NCBI GenBank assembly: GCA_033239005.1
Contig: BSQZ01000004.1
Span: 10,603,007-10,667,006, forward strand
Direction of reading: 5' to 3'
From: Lamellibrachia satsuma
Taxonomy: Eukaryota > Annelida > Polychaeta > Sabellida > Siboglinidae
Length of the DNA: 64,000 nt
Made by a program: the position numbers and the translations under genes. The notes under the pieces were generated by a model that saw only the letters and a program-made list of their open reading frames with translations, did no database searches and was not told the DNA's origin. This document shows, in pieces, positions 1 to 11,990 of the stretch; positions within the stretch are counted from its first letter, which is position 1, and each line of letters opens with the position of its first letter.

Positions 1-185
1 TTGTAATGACACTCCCGTCGATTGTGGTTCTTTTTCTGAGCTTTTTTGTGTACCCATCATAAGACAATTTATTTCCATCTGTGTTACTCTTTATGACCTC
101 CATGTCAGTGACTCACAGATGCTAAACAGATTTTAACATTTGTTTAGCTGTAAATATACCCCTCTGTAGATAAAACATGGTACAG

Positions 186-1150
186 ACATAAGCCCTTATG
201 GACAAAAGCCCTCACAGACAAAATCCCTCACAGACAAAGCCCTCTGGACAAGCCTTCACCTTTTAGAGGGGGTAGGACAAAACCCCTACTAGCTACTGGC
301 TTCAACGTGAGCAGAACATTAATTGGATTTGGCTTCTTTTAGCAATTCAGTTATGCATAGGTGAGCATTGGGGGACTTGAACATAGGTAAGTTCATATTT
401 GGGAAGTTAGTTTAGGAGGTTACAACTTACTTGTTTTGAAATGGCTTCTATGGGTGGATTTGAATAAATGTGTGAGGCTGGTTATATACTAATTGTAAAT
501 TTCAATGGCTGTTTGACTGGGGTACTCGTTTAAACTTCACTGATTGCATTTTATGGACACTCTTAGCATAGGTGAGTACATATTTGGTTCTACAGTATAA
601 GAGGGGAATGTTCCAAATTAGGACCATGATTCTAATACTGCTTTTACTGTGCATACTGCTTCTGAAGGAATACTATGGCTGACTTAGATATGGAAATTAT
701 ACAGAACAACAAGGGTGGTGTAAAACTTAGCTTAGCTGGTTATTTGTACACAAAGGAACATACCACTAAGTATGGCATTCAATGGGAATTACTAAGTGTC
801 GTGGTTTCAACTGTAAAGGCAAAACATTTACTGATTTACTGGTATAGTGTTACTCCATTACTTTTACAATAATTGCTTTCAATTAATTTTAATTAATTAA
901 TTATTTTATTAATTTGTGATGTGTTCTCCTTATAGATTTAACTAAAGAAAAACTCTGATTTCTGCAAAGCCACTGTTTGTACTCAATTGCTAAAAAAAGC
1001 CACATCCAACTAATGTTCTGGTCATGTAGAGGCCAGTAGCTAGTAGGGGTTCTGTCCTACCACCTCTGAAAAGGTGAGGAATTTTGTCCATGAGGGCTTA
1101 TATCTTACACAACTCCTGCTTTTTTCTGTCAGGGTTTATGTCCTACACTC
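186..1150. repeat. Foldback element with about 120-bp inverted arms
   Basis: The left arm (about 186-302) and right arm (about 1029-1150) are imperfect reverse complements; the best stretch is CCCCTACTAGCTACTGGC near 283-300 against 1030-1047. The arms are built from repeated phrases of the type GACAAAAGCCCTCA. Related phrases recur at 21390-21460 and 60690-60800, so this is an interspersed family. The interior (303-1028) holds only short chance ORFs. A non-autonomous DNA transposon is the simplest reading; no clear target duplication was seen. Confidence 0.6.
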
Positions 1151-1171
1151 TGGTAAAATGGTCTCCCTACA

Positions 1172-1562
1172 TAAAGACACACCCTAAACTGGCACGACCC
1201 AAAATACCACATACGAAAAAGGCACATACAAAAATGGCACATAATGGCACAACCAAATTAGTTTTACTTAGTTTTACTGATGCACATATAAAGATCCTTT
1301 TTGCTAATTGGTGGGCTGGTGATTAAACTGAAATGTGGAAAAAATTAAGATCTCACCAGGAACAATGAGATTTTTTATTATTTTGATATGATTAAACTGA
1401 ACAATTTTGTGGACACAACATGTATGTAACCAGAGAGCATTTATTTCTTTGTGAGTCACATTTTATATTCAATTGTTCCATTATACCACGTGCCATTTTT
1501 GTATGTGCCTTTTTCATCATTTTGGATCAAGCCATTGTTGGATGTGTCTTTATGGTGGAGCT
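1172..1562. repeat. MITE-like inverted repeat
   Basis: Positions about 1172-1256 are an imperfect reverse complement of about 1470-1562; both contain a block around GCCATTTTTGTATGTGCC or its complement. The loop is about 215 bp and AT-rich. The short ORFs here are palindrome artefacts. The element lies 20 bp right of the preceding foldback element and may be nested with it. Confidence 0.55.
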
Positions 1563-1786
1563 CTGATAAAACAGTAGCCTCACATTTACTGTCGTGGCTT
1601 CTGAAGCCACCAGTATGGAGCCAAGAGGGTAACTTGGTGAATAATGCTAATTTTGGGTACATTAACTGATTATTGGCTTTTTATTTCCTAATCTTAACTG
1701 TGGTCTAATCAAGAATTACATGGCAATACATAATAAATTGAACAATAAAAATATTTTAGTTCAGTATAACATTATAAAAATATTCC

Positions 1787-2110
1787 TGTCCAACACCCTC
1801 TGTTTTTTTACCATTTAAATGACACCCTTTCCCATACCCCTGCCTCTGGTAGTATTTACATGACACTCTGCCCCATAGCCCCGGTCTCCAGTACCATTCA
1901 CATAACACTGGTCTCCTGCACCATTTACATTACACTTTGCCCATAGCCCATCTACTGCACCATTTACAGTACGCTCTGCCCATAGCCTGTCTACTGCACC
2001 ATTTACATTACACTTTGCCCACAAAATGTCTACTGCACCATTTACAGGACTCCCGGCCCCACCCTCCCTGTTTCTGGTACCATTTACATGACACCCTGTC
2101 CCACACCCTC
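1787..2110. repeat. Minisatellite, about 39-40 bp unit
   Basis: About seven to eight diverged copies of a unit containing CACCATTTACATTACACTTT followed by a C-rich half. The clearest copies lie between 1918 and 2045. Isolated related units occur at about 2565-2620, beyond a diverged spacer. The minus-strand ORF through it is a repeat translation and not a gene. Confidence 0.75.
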
Positions 2111-3094
2111 AAGTCAAGTTAAGTTTCAAGTCATCTTTCTGAATTTCAAGTCCCAAGTTACTAGGGCTCATCGTTCAAAACAAGTCAAGTCTCACTCAAA
2201 CACATGACAATTACATGTCTTATCTAGTGAAATATCGATGATAAAATTGTAAATTTATTGACAAGCTTATTTATTATGACTAAGATTATACAATGGTTGT
2301 TTCTTATCGATACTCTGCAGACTGTAGTGATTACTGATTACACTAGATTGTTGAGATATGTCTGCAGTAATTTTTAGCGGGAAATTTAAGCGGATGTTTC
2401 AAGGCCAGTGCCACTGTTGCCACAGTAGAGGACATTTGGAATGAAGCTTGGCTGCAGTCACAGATAAAAATGATGAGTGTAATCAGAGCAAGTCACAAAC
2501 TGGAAATTCAAGACAAGTCAATGACATCCAAGTATATGTCAAGCCTCGAGTCATCTCTCCAGTAACATTTACACGATACCCCTCTCTGGTACACTTTACA
2601 GGACACTCCTCACCCATGGGTGGATCCAGGGCTGAGGGGTCTTTTTATTTTGGACAGATTTTTCAGCTAGTTAGAAATAGCTGTTGAGACACCGCCAGGT
2701 GGCGCCTTCCTGCACTTGTTCATCAAATGAAGATATTTCTAACATTCAAACACATGGCGTTGCCACCAGTACTGCCATTTGTCCCCTAGTCATTCTGATT
2801 TGCTCCCCCCCATCCTGCCTTGTCCTCATAGTACAAAGTACTAAACGCAAATGGATTGTTGTTGTCACTAGTGAATTTTCAATCGTCAGCTGTGGTTGTC
2901 AAGCTTGTAAATCAGTGTGAGAAAGAATCGCCTTCAGCTGCAGCCGATGCATAGTAAAGACAGATATTGTCTGTGACAAGCATGGGAGGACACCACAATG
3001 ACACCACCAATCTGGACACTGATGAGAATCACAGTGTCTAACAAAGGACAGTTCAGCTTTGTCCTGGAAGATCACAGAAACACAGAAGATCCAT
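2111..3094. other. Intergenic, no gene recognised
   Basis: This stretch is AT-rich and holds two stray minisatellite-like units near 2565-2620. Two short plus-strand ORFs (2448-2687 and 2684-2920) have no recognisable domain and low-complexity composition. Nothing else is supported. Confidence 0.5.
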
Positions 3095-3217
3095 GAGGAA
3101 TTTTTTAAGTGTCTCTTGTGTTACTCCGAATTTAAATGCGAAGCCATCTCCAAAAACAAGTCGAGCAGCTTGGCTTGGACTTCCAAACCAAGTATGACCA
3201 AGCATGCGAAGAGATAG
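3095..3217 (+). pseudogene. BED-type zinc finger-like remnant
   Basis: A 40-codon open stretch ending in TAG reads as a compact zinc-finger-like segment. It has C-x2-C (KCLLC) near the start and a Ser/Lys-rich loop leading to a C-terminal SMTKHAKR. That spacing resembles the BED finger found at the N-terminus of hAT transposases. No transposase follows in frame, so this would be a relic. It could also be chance; a profile search against BED zinc fingers would decide. Confidence 0.3.
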
Positions 3218-3612
3218 ACAGTAATAGAGTTGTCTCTACCATGATTTCATAAGTTCTAGCAGTGGCAAACTTCTTTAATTTCTCCCCGAAGTGGCAAGGG
3301 AAGTTCAAAAGCCTGATCACATAGTTGGTGTCTGATGCCAGTTGCACCATATTAATGGCCTATTTCAGGATGCAACAAGTTAATTATTGTGATGGACAGC
3401 ATGTGTTTGCACAACCCTACCCTGGTGGAGAAGATCAACGTGTGAAATATTGTACATCTAAGTTATTCATGCTACACTGCATTTGGTATATATTTGGTAT
3501 ATATTTTGTATATATTTGGTATATATTCGGTATGCACAATCTACTTTAGTTTACAATTATATATAGTTGCCCTCTCGAATAGTACAGCTGGTGCAACTGT
3601 CTCGTTTTCCAC

Positions 3613-4017
3613 GGGATTCCGGAAAACGAGAAAGACACAACCGAAGCCATGGTGAGGATCTGCCAAAGTAAGTTGGGTCTGCCGATCGACCGCAACAGCA
3701 TTGACAGAAGCCACCGACTGGGCAGGATGACTGGCGAAAAACCGTGAGCTGTCATCATCAAACTGACGTCCTATGCCCAACAGAATGACATATTCATGGC
3801 GAAGAGAAAGCTGAAGGGCAGCAAGATCGTCGTCACGGAGAATTTAACAAAATGGTGAAGCGAACTACTGACCAAAGTGCGGACAGCACCAAACGTGGCA
3901 GTAACTTGGATGACAGACGGACGAATTGTTTGTTTGCTGGCAAGTGGCAGAAAAGTGACAGTCACAACGGAACAGCAGTTGAGGGGTTGTATGAGTGTTA
4001 AACGGACAAACCATTGA
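3613..4017 (+). pseudogene. LINE ORF1 protein remnant (transposase_22-like)
   Basis: One frame is conserved across about 134 codons with only two internal stops, TGA at 3745 and 3856. Both sit where the family usually has arginine, which fits CGA-to-TGA decay. The reading starts GIPENEKDTTEAM, continues LGLPIDRNSIDRSHRLGR, then has blocks matching the usual order of LINE ORF1 RNA-binding domains: IIKLTSYAQQNDIFMAKRKL, a WMTDGRI motif and a TTEQQL tail. In such elements this protein binds element RNA and acts as a nucleic-acid chaperone. The piece stops just before an inverted LTR-like repeat (4102) and is not clearly linked to the LINE starting near 4.4 kb. Confidence 0.65.
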
Positions 4018-4101
4018 TATGACCTATCAACACAAACATGACTCTCAATGGATAATGTTACTGCCTTTGGTATGAGTACTGCTGTGACCAAAAACTCTTT
4101 A

Positions 4102-4366
4102 TGCAAAATAACAACACAAGTCCAGCATAGATTGAAATAGGCCAAATAATGACATTTAGATTTATTAATTAAGGAGCATGAAATTAGGCAAGCATACACC
4201 ATCAAAATAAGATACATCCAATAATCTCAGCAAGCATTAGTAAATCATGCCTATCAGCTACCCACTACCAGTACTATCTGTACCACTACTGACTTATATA
4301 CAATTCACATGGTATCGGTGGGGGTCACTCCGCCACTAGGTCACCCTCTGTGACCGAACCCCCCCA
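4102..4366 (-). repeat. LTR-like repeat, inverted copy
   Basis: This is the reverse complement of the repeats at about 60957-61252 and 62490-62764. Read on the minus strand it starts near GGTTCGGTCACAGAGG, carries a TATA-like box (TGTATATAAG) and an AATAAA signal, and ends TTATTTTGCAT. It lacks about 20 bp found in the other two copies around GGGGGCCGGCATGC. It looks like a solo LTR of a non-autonomous element. Confidence 0.7.
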
Positions 4367-4724
4367 TATTTAGTAAATTTTTTTACATTTTTTTAGTTGT
4401 ATATTAGAAATGTTATCATAACTCTTTATTCTAGGTCTTTACTTGTATGCATGCTATTAACACATGGGATCTGTGCTAATGTAATGTGGCCAAATATAAA
4501 TCTGTTAGCTATATCCCAAAAATACTATGATATATGGTATACAAGAAATCGAACGTATGAGCATGTATTCAAAAGGAAACCCAATATAAAGTATAACCTA
4601 CAGCTACATTTAAAATGTTGTATCAAGGGCCATACATTTCTACATGCTAACTCTGACCAAGTAATTGATGGGCAAATTCAAAAGTACCTAATTAGTAAAA
4701 TCATTACTCATTGTTCTATGAAAA

Positions 4725-6688
4725 ATGTCAGTTAACACTGAAGAATTCTTAAGACACAAAGGCGGCATTGAAGAAAATGGCCTAACAAAAATTATAAACA
4801 TAGATCTAAGTGAAAGCTCCATCTGCATTAAAAGTAAATACCATAATGTTGATGACTTAAAAACATTTCTAAAAAGGCACACAAATAAGTTAACCATTTT
4901 AAGCCTAAATATAGATTCACTGAGCTCTAAAATTGGTGAACTGAATACAGTCGCGCCTCGTTATAACGCGGTAGTCGGGGTCCACGACTCCGGACCGCGT
5001 TGTAAGCGAGGCGCGTTAGGTGTTCTCATATCTGCCACCAGGGAGCTACTAAACAACAGCGACCGCCGCCCGCTGCACCAAGTCCAAGTTCATGAACCCT
5101 GTCGAAGCCCCGTGTGCTTACAGCATTGTCTTATACGGCAATATGCAGTTTATGGAACTTATTAAACGAGTATACTAGCATCAACGTGTATTATTTTTAA
5201 ATGTCACACCCTCTTGACTCTTGAACTGAATAAAACACATGTACGTATACCGTAATGGAATAGATCTACTACGATGATGATGTACTGGAACGCCAGGCCT
5301 ACGAATCGAAAATAATAACCTGGACCTGAGCGGCCGAAAATGTATATGATTTGACAAACGTAGTATGCAAGCTGATAAAACACAGAAAAAGACAATAGGT
5401 AGAATTAATAATTGTTTCACTTCGTCTTTCAACCGATCTCGACCGAAGCATAAATTTATTACGCACCACTTAACATCGATTCATCATTTCATATGCGGAT
5501 GACGAATTCGTATTGTCGCCACCGATAGAGCCTTGGGTTAGGAATTTGGCGTGTTGGTTTCGCGCCACGAAAACGATTAAATTTACGATGTAATGGAAGC
5601 ATGTAATTTCACCCAAGTGTTATGTTGGTACCGCATATTAAATGCATTTAAAACGGTTGATCTGATTCTTACGCGAGGCATATTAGTGAATCTCGATTGC
5701 AATTTACAAACCGTCGAAGAGAAGCCAGCGACAGCGATTGATGTCGGCGGCAGCGCAAAACAAACAACACGTTGATACTCGTTCATCGACATTGTTCACC
5801 TAATGTTTCTTGAGAATTGTCAAAGCAATTCTAAGTAGGTTTAAGCGGGCCCATTTGACATTTTCCCCTAGCGGCAGAAATTCGGGGTCCACGACCGACC
5901 GCGTTATATCCGAATCCGCGTAATAACGGGGCGCGTTATAACGAGGCGCGACTGTATTTTAATTAGTACTCTTGCTGAATCAGATGTGCAGATAAATGTA
6001 ATTTGGATACAGGAAGCAATAATTCGGAAAAACACAGATACATAACACCTTAATCTAAAAAATTATACCATGACAACACAGACATCCACTGATAGATGTT
6101 CTAAGAAAGGCGGGCTAGTCACATATGTATCAACTAATATCAAACTCCAAATCATATAATACATACTCAACCTGGGAAGCTTTATGCCTGGATATTGTTG
6201 ATGACTCAAATAAAAAGATAACAATTTGTAATATCTACAGACCCCCAAAAAACAACAACCATGCCTCAATTGACTTATTTATGCAAGAATTCAATCCTGT
6301 ACTCTTAGACATTAACAAGGATGCCAAAAGTGTAGCACTAACAGGTGATTTCAACATAGGTCTATTGAAACTTAACTCGAACAAAAAATTTCAAGAATTC
6401 TATGATACTTTAACCAAAATAGACCTGCTGCCTGTTATAACACTAACCACAAGAATGTCAACCCAAAATGCAACACTGATTGACCAAATATACTGTAAAT
6501 CATCTAACCCTCTTACCATAGCAGATAGCGGCATATTGGCTGCAAAAATCTCTGATCATATGGCAATATTTGCGGCACTTAATTTCAATATCAATAAAAC
6601 ATATACTGTAACTGATAAAATTAGCATGAGGTCATTCCTAGGAAGAAACATTGATAGCTTTACCAATGAATTAGAAGATACAAACTAG
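4725..6688 (+). pseudogene. LINE apurinic-type endonuclease domain (split)
   Basis: The first part (4725-4947) includes LTILSLNIDSLSSKIGELN, the start of an exonuclease-endonuclease-phosphatase fold. The reading is cut by the 4948-5954 insertion and resumes at 5957 with LISTLAESDVQINVIWIQEA, in frame once the insert and one TA are removed. The rest (6125-6688) has NIYRPPK, the catalytic TGDFNI and the C-terminal SDHMAIFAAL. This domain nicks target DNA to prime reverse transcription. Stops and a frame change near 6050-6125 show decay. Confidence 0.8.
4948..5954. mobile_element. Non-autonomous pogo/Tigger-type DNA transposon
   Basis: The element is 1007 bp and flanked by a TA duplication (4946-4947 and 5955-5956). 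Terminal inverted repeats of 23 bp are perfect and start CAGTCGCGCCTCGTTATAAC. A subterminal block, CGGGGTCCACGAC, occurs near both ends in direct orientation. The TA target and CAG terminus are typical of the Tc1/mariner-pogo superfamily. No transposase is visible, so it depended on a relative elsewhere. It inserted into an already genomic LINE and is therefore younger. Confidence 0.9.
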
Positions 6689-7606
6689 CATCAAGTCTTT
6701 GAGTGGATCAAGTCTTTGAGTGGTTCTCCAACAGCAGATCCACTCATATCGTACGATAACAAATTCTCTACCAAACTAGAGGAGGTAATGAACAATCACT
6801 TCCCATTGAAAGATGTAAAGTTTAATAAATGCAAACACAAGAAGTCGAATTGGATGACTTATGAACTCCTAGCTAAAATAAAAAATGAGACAAACTATAC
6901 TTAGAAGCACACATGACAAGTCCTAACTCAAATATAAACAAAATAAAATTAACTGAGTTGGAAAATAAAGCAAACGAAGTAAGGAAATTAAAATGAGAAG
7001 CAAAGGCTACTTATTATAACCTGCAATTTAGTAAATACAGAAATGACATCAGGAAAACATGGGAAAACATAGCTGATGTTATCAACAAATCCAAAATACA
7101 AAAATAATTTCCGACATATTTCAATGTAAATGAAAGCAAGATAACAGATAAAAAAGAAATAGCAACACAATTCAATAATTTCTTCATAAATATTGGACCA
7201 CACCATGGAAACAAATTAAACACTAATGGGAAACCAAGCTTCAAATCATATCTAAAAAAAAGAACAAATGATACTAACTTCCAATTTACACCTGTCAGTG
7301 AAATTAACACAAAAAATATAACAAATAACTTAAAGTCAAAAAGAAGTATGGGGATTGACAACATTTCGTCAATATAGATGAAAGCTTCTGTTAATGTCAT
7401 TGCCAAACTCCTTACCAGTATAATTAATCAATCAATCTCTAGTTAGTGGAAAATTCCCTCAAAAATAAAAATTGCTAAAGTTATTCCCATCCACAAAAAA
7501 GATGATAATCATAATTTCAACAACTACAGACTAATATCTCTTCTGCCGTGCATATCTAAAGTCTTTGAAAAATAGTTTATACTCAATTATTCCACTATCT
7601 CACTCT

Positions 7607-8792
7607 TAATAAGCTCCTCCAAGCAAATCAGTATGGTTTCAGAGCTGAATATTCTACTGAACTGGCAATATCTGAATTAGTTGACAGAATATACTTAAAT
7701 CTTGACAAAAAAGGTTTACCACCGGCAATATTTCTAGATCTGTCAAAGGCTTTTGACACAATCGATCATAAAATCCTTATCAACAAACTCAAACATTATG
7801 GCATACAAAATACTGAACTAGAAAGGTTTAAAAGCTATCTACTGCACAGACAGCAATACGTGGAATTCAGCAACATAAAATCACCCTTGGAAACGATTAC
7901 TACTGAAGTCCGCCAAGATTCAATTCTAGGGCCATTATTATTCCTAATATACATCAATGATCTAGCAACAGCAAGCACCAATTTCTGTCCAATCATGTAT
8001 GCAGATGATACCACCCTGCTGAGCACACTAAATACATTTACAAATGATCAAATGAATGAATTGGCTACATCCAACAACATCAATTCAGAATTGATTAAAA
8101 TAACAGACTGGTTAGCAGTAAATAAACTGTCCCTGAATGCTGCAAAAACAAAAATGATGATTTTTCACTATAAACAGAGAAAATTAAAGAACCACAAAGT
8201 ACCTAACATTAAAATCAATGATATACCGGTTGAACGGGTGACACAATTTAAATTTCTTGGAGTCATAATAGACTCCAACTTAACATGGGCTCCTCATCAA
8301 AACTTCATTGCCAACAAACTATCAAGGATATGTGGAATTCTCTCTAGATTAAAACACTACATACCAATACACATCGTAAAGATAATATATTCTTCGCTAT
8401 TTATGTCACACCTATGCTATGGTATATTAGCATGGGGCAGACAAATAAACAAACGAATAAACAAACTACAAAAGCAAGCAATTAGATCTACATCAAACAG
8501 TAAATATAATTCACACAGTACACCTTTATTCAAAGAACTAGAACTGTTAAAGGCAGATGACCTCTTTAAGCTGTCATGCATGACATTTTTCTACAGATAC
8601 AAAAATGGAATCATTCCAGAATATTTTAAAGACATGTTCACTGGTAATGAAAATGTATCATCTAGACCAAAAAGACAAAGAAAGGCACCACAACGCTTTA
8701 CCGATATAATAAATAATTTTATTTATTACTGTCAAGATTTTAATTGTATTTTTACAAGCATAATGTATTTATCTTTTTTCTGTATTATTTAA
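7607..8792 (+). pseudogene. LINE reverse transcriptase, C-terminal two thirds
   Basis: One continuous frame runs from about 7607 to the stop at 8792. Motifs in order are NQYGFRAEYST, FLDLSKAFDTIDH (first catalytic Asp), SILGPLLFLIYINDL, MYADDTTLLS (catalytic YADD), NKLSLNAAKTKMMIF, FKFLGVIIDSNLTW and YGILAWGRQ near the C-terminal domain. The usual VPQGSILGP reads VRQDSILGP, a damaged substrate-binding motif. Upstream, 7000-7600 holds earlier RT motifs (SKRSMGIDNIS) with stops and frame changes. The protein would copy element RNA into DNA at the nicked target; this copy is not functional. Confidence 0.9.
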
Positions 8793-9167
8793 CTTCTCTG
8801 TAATTATTACATGATAATATTGATAATTCCATTCGATTCACATTTTATTCACATTTATACACACGAAAAAAAATAGTATTCACATTATTTGCACTATATG
8901 TATTTTTGCTAGTATTATTTGTTAGTATTATTACCACTGTTATATTTGTAGGCAAAGTTAGCAACTCCACATCTAGTTATATATGTACACTCTAGTCAAA
9001 CAGCAGTAATAATGATTATTGCACCATACGTAGTCGTCATAGGGAGGCTTGTACGATAGCGATCTCTCAGGTCTTAGTGAAGGCCTCTCTGGATCATCAA
9101 AACTATGTAAAATATGTACAAACTGTTATATGACTCTGTATGTATGATCTAAATAAACTTCACTTCA

Positions 9168-9331
9168 CTCTTATAATGCCCCAATAACAAAAGCCACCCC
9201 TCACCAGAAGTCACCTTGCCATGCAGTAAATAAGGCTTTCCTATGAGAATTCCCTTTCATGAGAGGCCACCTCTTATAAGGTTATTGCAGCTTTGCACAG
9301 AAGAGTGATCTTATAAGAGGGGGACTACTGT
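9168..9331. repeat. DNA-transposon terminal fragment
   Basis: The right edge reads CTTATAAGAGGGGGACTACTG, the complement of a CAGTAGTCCCCC-type terminus typical of pogo/Tigger elements. A weaker CTTATAATGCCCC block lies at the left, next to the LINE tail. It is probably a truncated or very short element. Confidence 0.4.
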
Positions 9332-9562
9332 GTGCATGCAAGCACATAGATAGCCATATGCACGTGTTCAATATGGCAAACAAATATTTAAAGAATCCAA
9401 TTCACCCGCAGAAATGTTATTTTACATCCAAAATCTGGCTGGCATCCATTGTGGAGTGCAAGCACGAATCAGACAGCTGATAGATCCGGCACTGCACTCA
9501 CTGCAAGACACAATTTCAACTAGGCTATTGTTTATGCCAGCAAAGAACCACTAGTTAGAAGT

Positions 9563-10540
9563 ATGATGGACACAGTCCAGCAGATCGCCTTCTCCTTCAA
9601 CTACTCAACTCATAGCTTGCGTATCTTTCAGGTTGAGCCTGAGTTAGACGATGATGCACAAGCTGGTATGAACAACATAACTACTCTGCAATCACTCTGC
9701 GAGATTAGATGGTTCAGTCGTCCAAATGCTCTGTATACATTCAAGTCTGCTTTCACTGCTGTAGTCACTACCCTAAAATATTTGGAAGAAGATGGGGACG
9801 GCAAAGCTAGAGGCTACTGGTTGTCCATAAAAAATGTTGACTTCATTATAACACTAGTGACCATTGAGCATGTCCTCCAAAGTTAGTTTCCTCTTACCAC
9901 ATTCTACATGCGAAAGAGTGTAACCTCTGCCAATGAGGCAATCACTGCAGCAGGAGAGAGCCGACCCAGAAGTATGGAATGCATAAGATTTGAGATTGAG
10001 GCGAGCAAGCCACGCAATGACGGCAGACAAAGGCTACATCCACAAGAATGTACCCGCTTATATAACGGACACGCCCAGCCAATATTGGATGAGAGCAATG
10101 CATCTGCCGTTCATGGATAACTTGCTGCAGGAAATGGACACACGTTTATTAGCAGCTCAGAATTACTACATGGCCCAGTACCTCACACCATAACAGCGGG
10201 TGAATATGACACTACATTGTCCAGCTATACAAGGTGTTCCAAGACGACAAGCCAAGTGATCTGCACCAGCTACAAAATGGAAGGTAAGATAGCCCAACAC
10301 ATTCAATGACATAATACAGGAAATCAATCCTGTCCTGTACCCTAACATGAATACTACAGTCGTGAGACTGCTGGTAATGTCTGTCTCAGCTACCCCAGCA
10401 GTGTCGTCATTTAGTACCATGTGACGCCGTGGTGACATATGAGTACTTGTTGGGATTTGCCCTTACGCATGTCCACAAGGACAAGACGTTGTATGCTGAA
10501 AGCAACATCCACTAGTTCAGTCGTTTAGCGCTAACATACC
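9563..10540 (+). pseudogene. hAT transposase remnant (ZMYM1/DUF4371-like)
   Basis: Successive frames give, in order, pieces of the hAT transposase seen in ZMYM1-like proteins. They are LQSLCEIRWFSRPNALYTF (usual form LCPTRW), NVPAYITDTPSQYW with MHLPFMDNLLQEMDTRLLAA, then LYPNMNT, VSATPAVSSFSTM and a C-terminal ALTHVHKD-like segment near 10460. The last block corresponds to the hAT dimerisation region. At least three frameshifts separate the pieces. The upstream portion (RNase H-like first half) is missing or unrecognisable. The protein would have excised and inserted the element; this copy is dead. Confidence 0.75.
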
Positions 10541-10989
10541 ACCCAAATGAAGGAGAGGGTAGTTATTTAGTAGATATGATATACTTGTTAAACATTTATT
10601 AGTGAAGCATTATCATTGCCTACATGTCTTCTCGGCTTTTCATTGATTAAGTGGCTGTTATTAATGCAAAGGGTTTGCGTTTGTCTATTACTATAATAAT
10701 TATCAAGACTGATTCTTAGTACATAATTATGGTCTGCAAGTTTTCCAATGATTTTTAATGATATTGTAGTATACGTACACTACATGTATTGCAATACCTC
10801 TTCACTAGCTGTTATAATTAATTGTGATATTACATAGTAAATGGGTTGTTAAAGCATGTAAACAGTTTTAATACAATGCATAATCATAGCACATTAAAAC
10901 TACTCTTGTACTATACATATATAATATATTGAAGGTTCACACCCACCAGGGATGGGTGCCGAGTAGGTGGGTCATATTTTTCTCCATGG

Positions 10990-11866
10990 CCAGAGTGGCA
11001 TTTTTTTTCATTTTATTTTTACTTAAAAATGCACCAGATTGTAAATGATTACAGTTTGCTTTAAAACAAATGGACACTCACACCGCCTCTTGCAATTGTG
11101 CTTCCACATGAATTAATGCCTAGCTACGCCCCTGGTGCATGTGTATATGCTTGCATACGTACTTAGTGCCCTTGGGCTGGGCCTCTACAAAATTTTGTGG
11201 GCTGGACCAGGCTTGGGCCTACATATTGCGGGCCCAGGCCGGGCATGGGCTGAGAAAATATTAAACACATCGGGCTTGGGCATAATGTGAGCAGGCCGGG
11301 CCGGGCCTGGACCTAATAAAAATATTAATACAAAACCCAGATTTCTTATTTTAATATTAATAAAAACTGATTATAAATTGTATTTCCGTTCAATGAATGT
11401 TTAAAATAAAATTATTTCTTTAGTATTACATAGTTGCAAATTGAGACATTGCATGGAATTATAAATGACACCAGTGCTTTATATAGTGGAATGTAGTTTA
11501 ACCTCTTTTCAACAATGGGACTTCCAATGGTATGCTTTTAATAATGTGCATTCTTTTAATAGAGACATTTCATATAATAGCAGTGCATAGCATTTTTTTT
11601 CATTTTATTTTTACTTAAAAATGCACCAGATTGTAAATGATTACAGTTTGCTTTAAAACAAATGGACACTCACACCCCCTCTTGCAATTGTGCTTCCACA
11701 TGAATTAATGCCTAGCTATGCACCCTGGTGCATGTGTGTGTGACACCAGTGCTTTATATAGTGAAATGTAGTTTAACCTCTTTTCAACAATGGGACTTCC
11801 AATGGTATGCTTTTAATAATGTGCATTCTTTTAATAGAGACATTTCGTATAATAACAGTGCATAGT
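10990..11866. repeat. Local duplications
   Basis: A 130-140 bp block beginning CATTTTTTTTCATTTTATTT is present at 10990-11130 and again at 11589-11735, nearly identical. A second block (from GACACCAGTGCTTTATATAG) is present at 11467-11592 and 11741-11866, offset 274 bp. The two sets interlock, so at least two duplication steps occurred. No gene is present. Confidence 0.85.
11165..11335. repeat. GGGCC-rich interspersed repeat, copy 1
   Basis: This is a GC-rich island of repeated GGGCCGGGCCTGGGCTT-like phrases in otherwise AT-rich DNA. A related island lies at 20255-20485 in the same orientation. Such blocks occur in subterminal regions of some hAT elements, and a hAT relic lies 0.7 kb to the left, but the link is inferred. 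Confidence 0.5.
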
Positions 11867-11990
11867 ATTGGATACACAGCACACACATTAGATAGTACAT
11901 ATTACTACTACATAGTACATACATAATACAAATGTTACAGATGCATATTTTGTGCATGAATGTAGCCTTTTGCATAGATCTAATGGTGTC

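Larger units (their letters stand above)
4397..9172 (+). mobile_element. Decayed CR1/L2-like LINE, interrupted
   Basis: An endonuclease region (4725-4947 and 5957-6688) is followed by a reverse transcriptase region (about 7300-8792) and an untranslated tail ending near 9172 with an AAATAAA signal. The element belongs to the Jockey-superfamily LINEs (CR1/L2/Daphne-like), judged from the order of endonuclease, RT and C-terminal motifs. Frames are broken in several places, so it is inactive. A pogo-type DNA transposon sits inside the endonuclease gene. The ORF at 4397-4735 just upstream could be 5' untranslated region or the tail of ORF1. Confidence 0.85.

Noticed and set aside
3771..4217. 148-codon minus-strand ORF
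   Set aside because: It runs antisense across the ORF1 relic and into the LTR-like repeat; no domain is recognisable, so it is a shadow frame.
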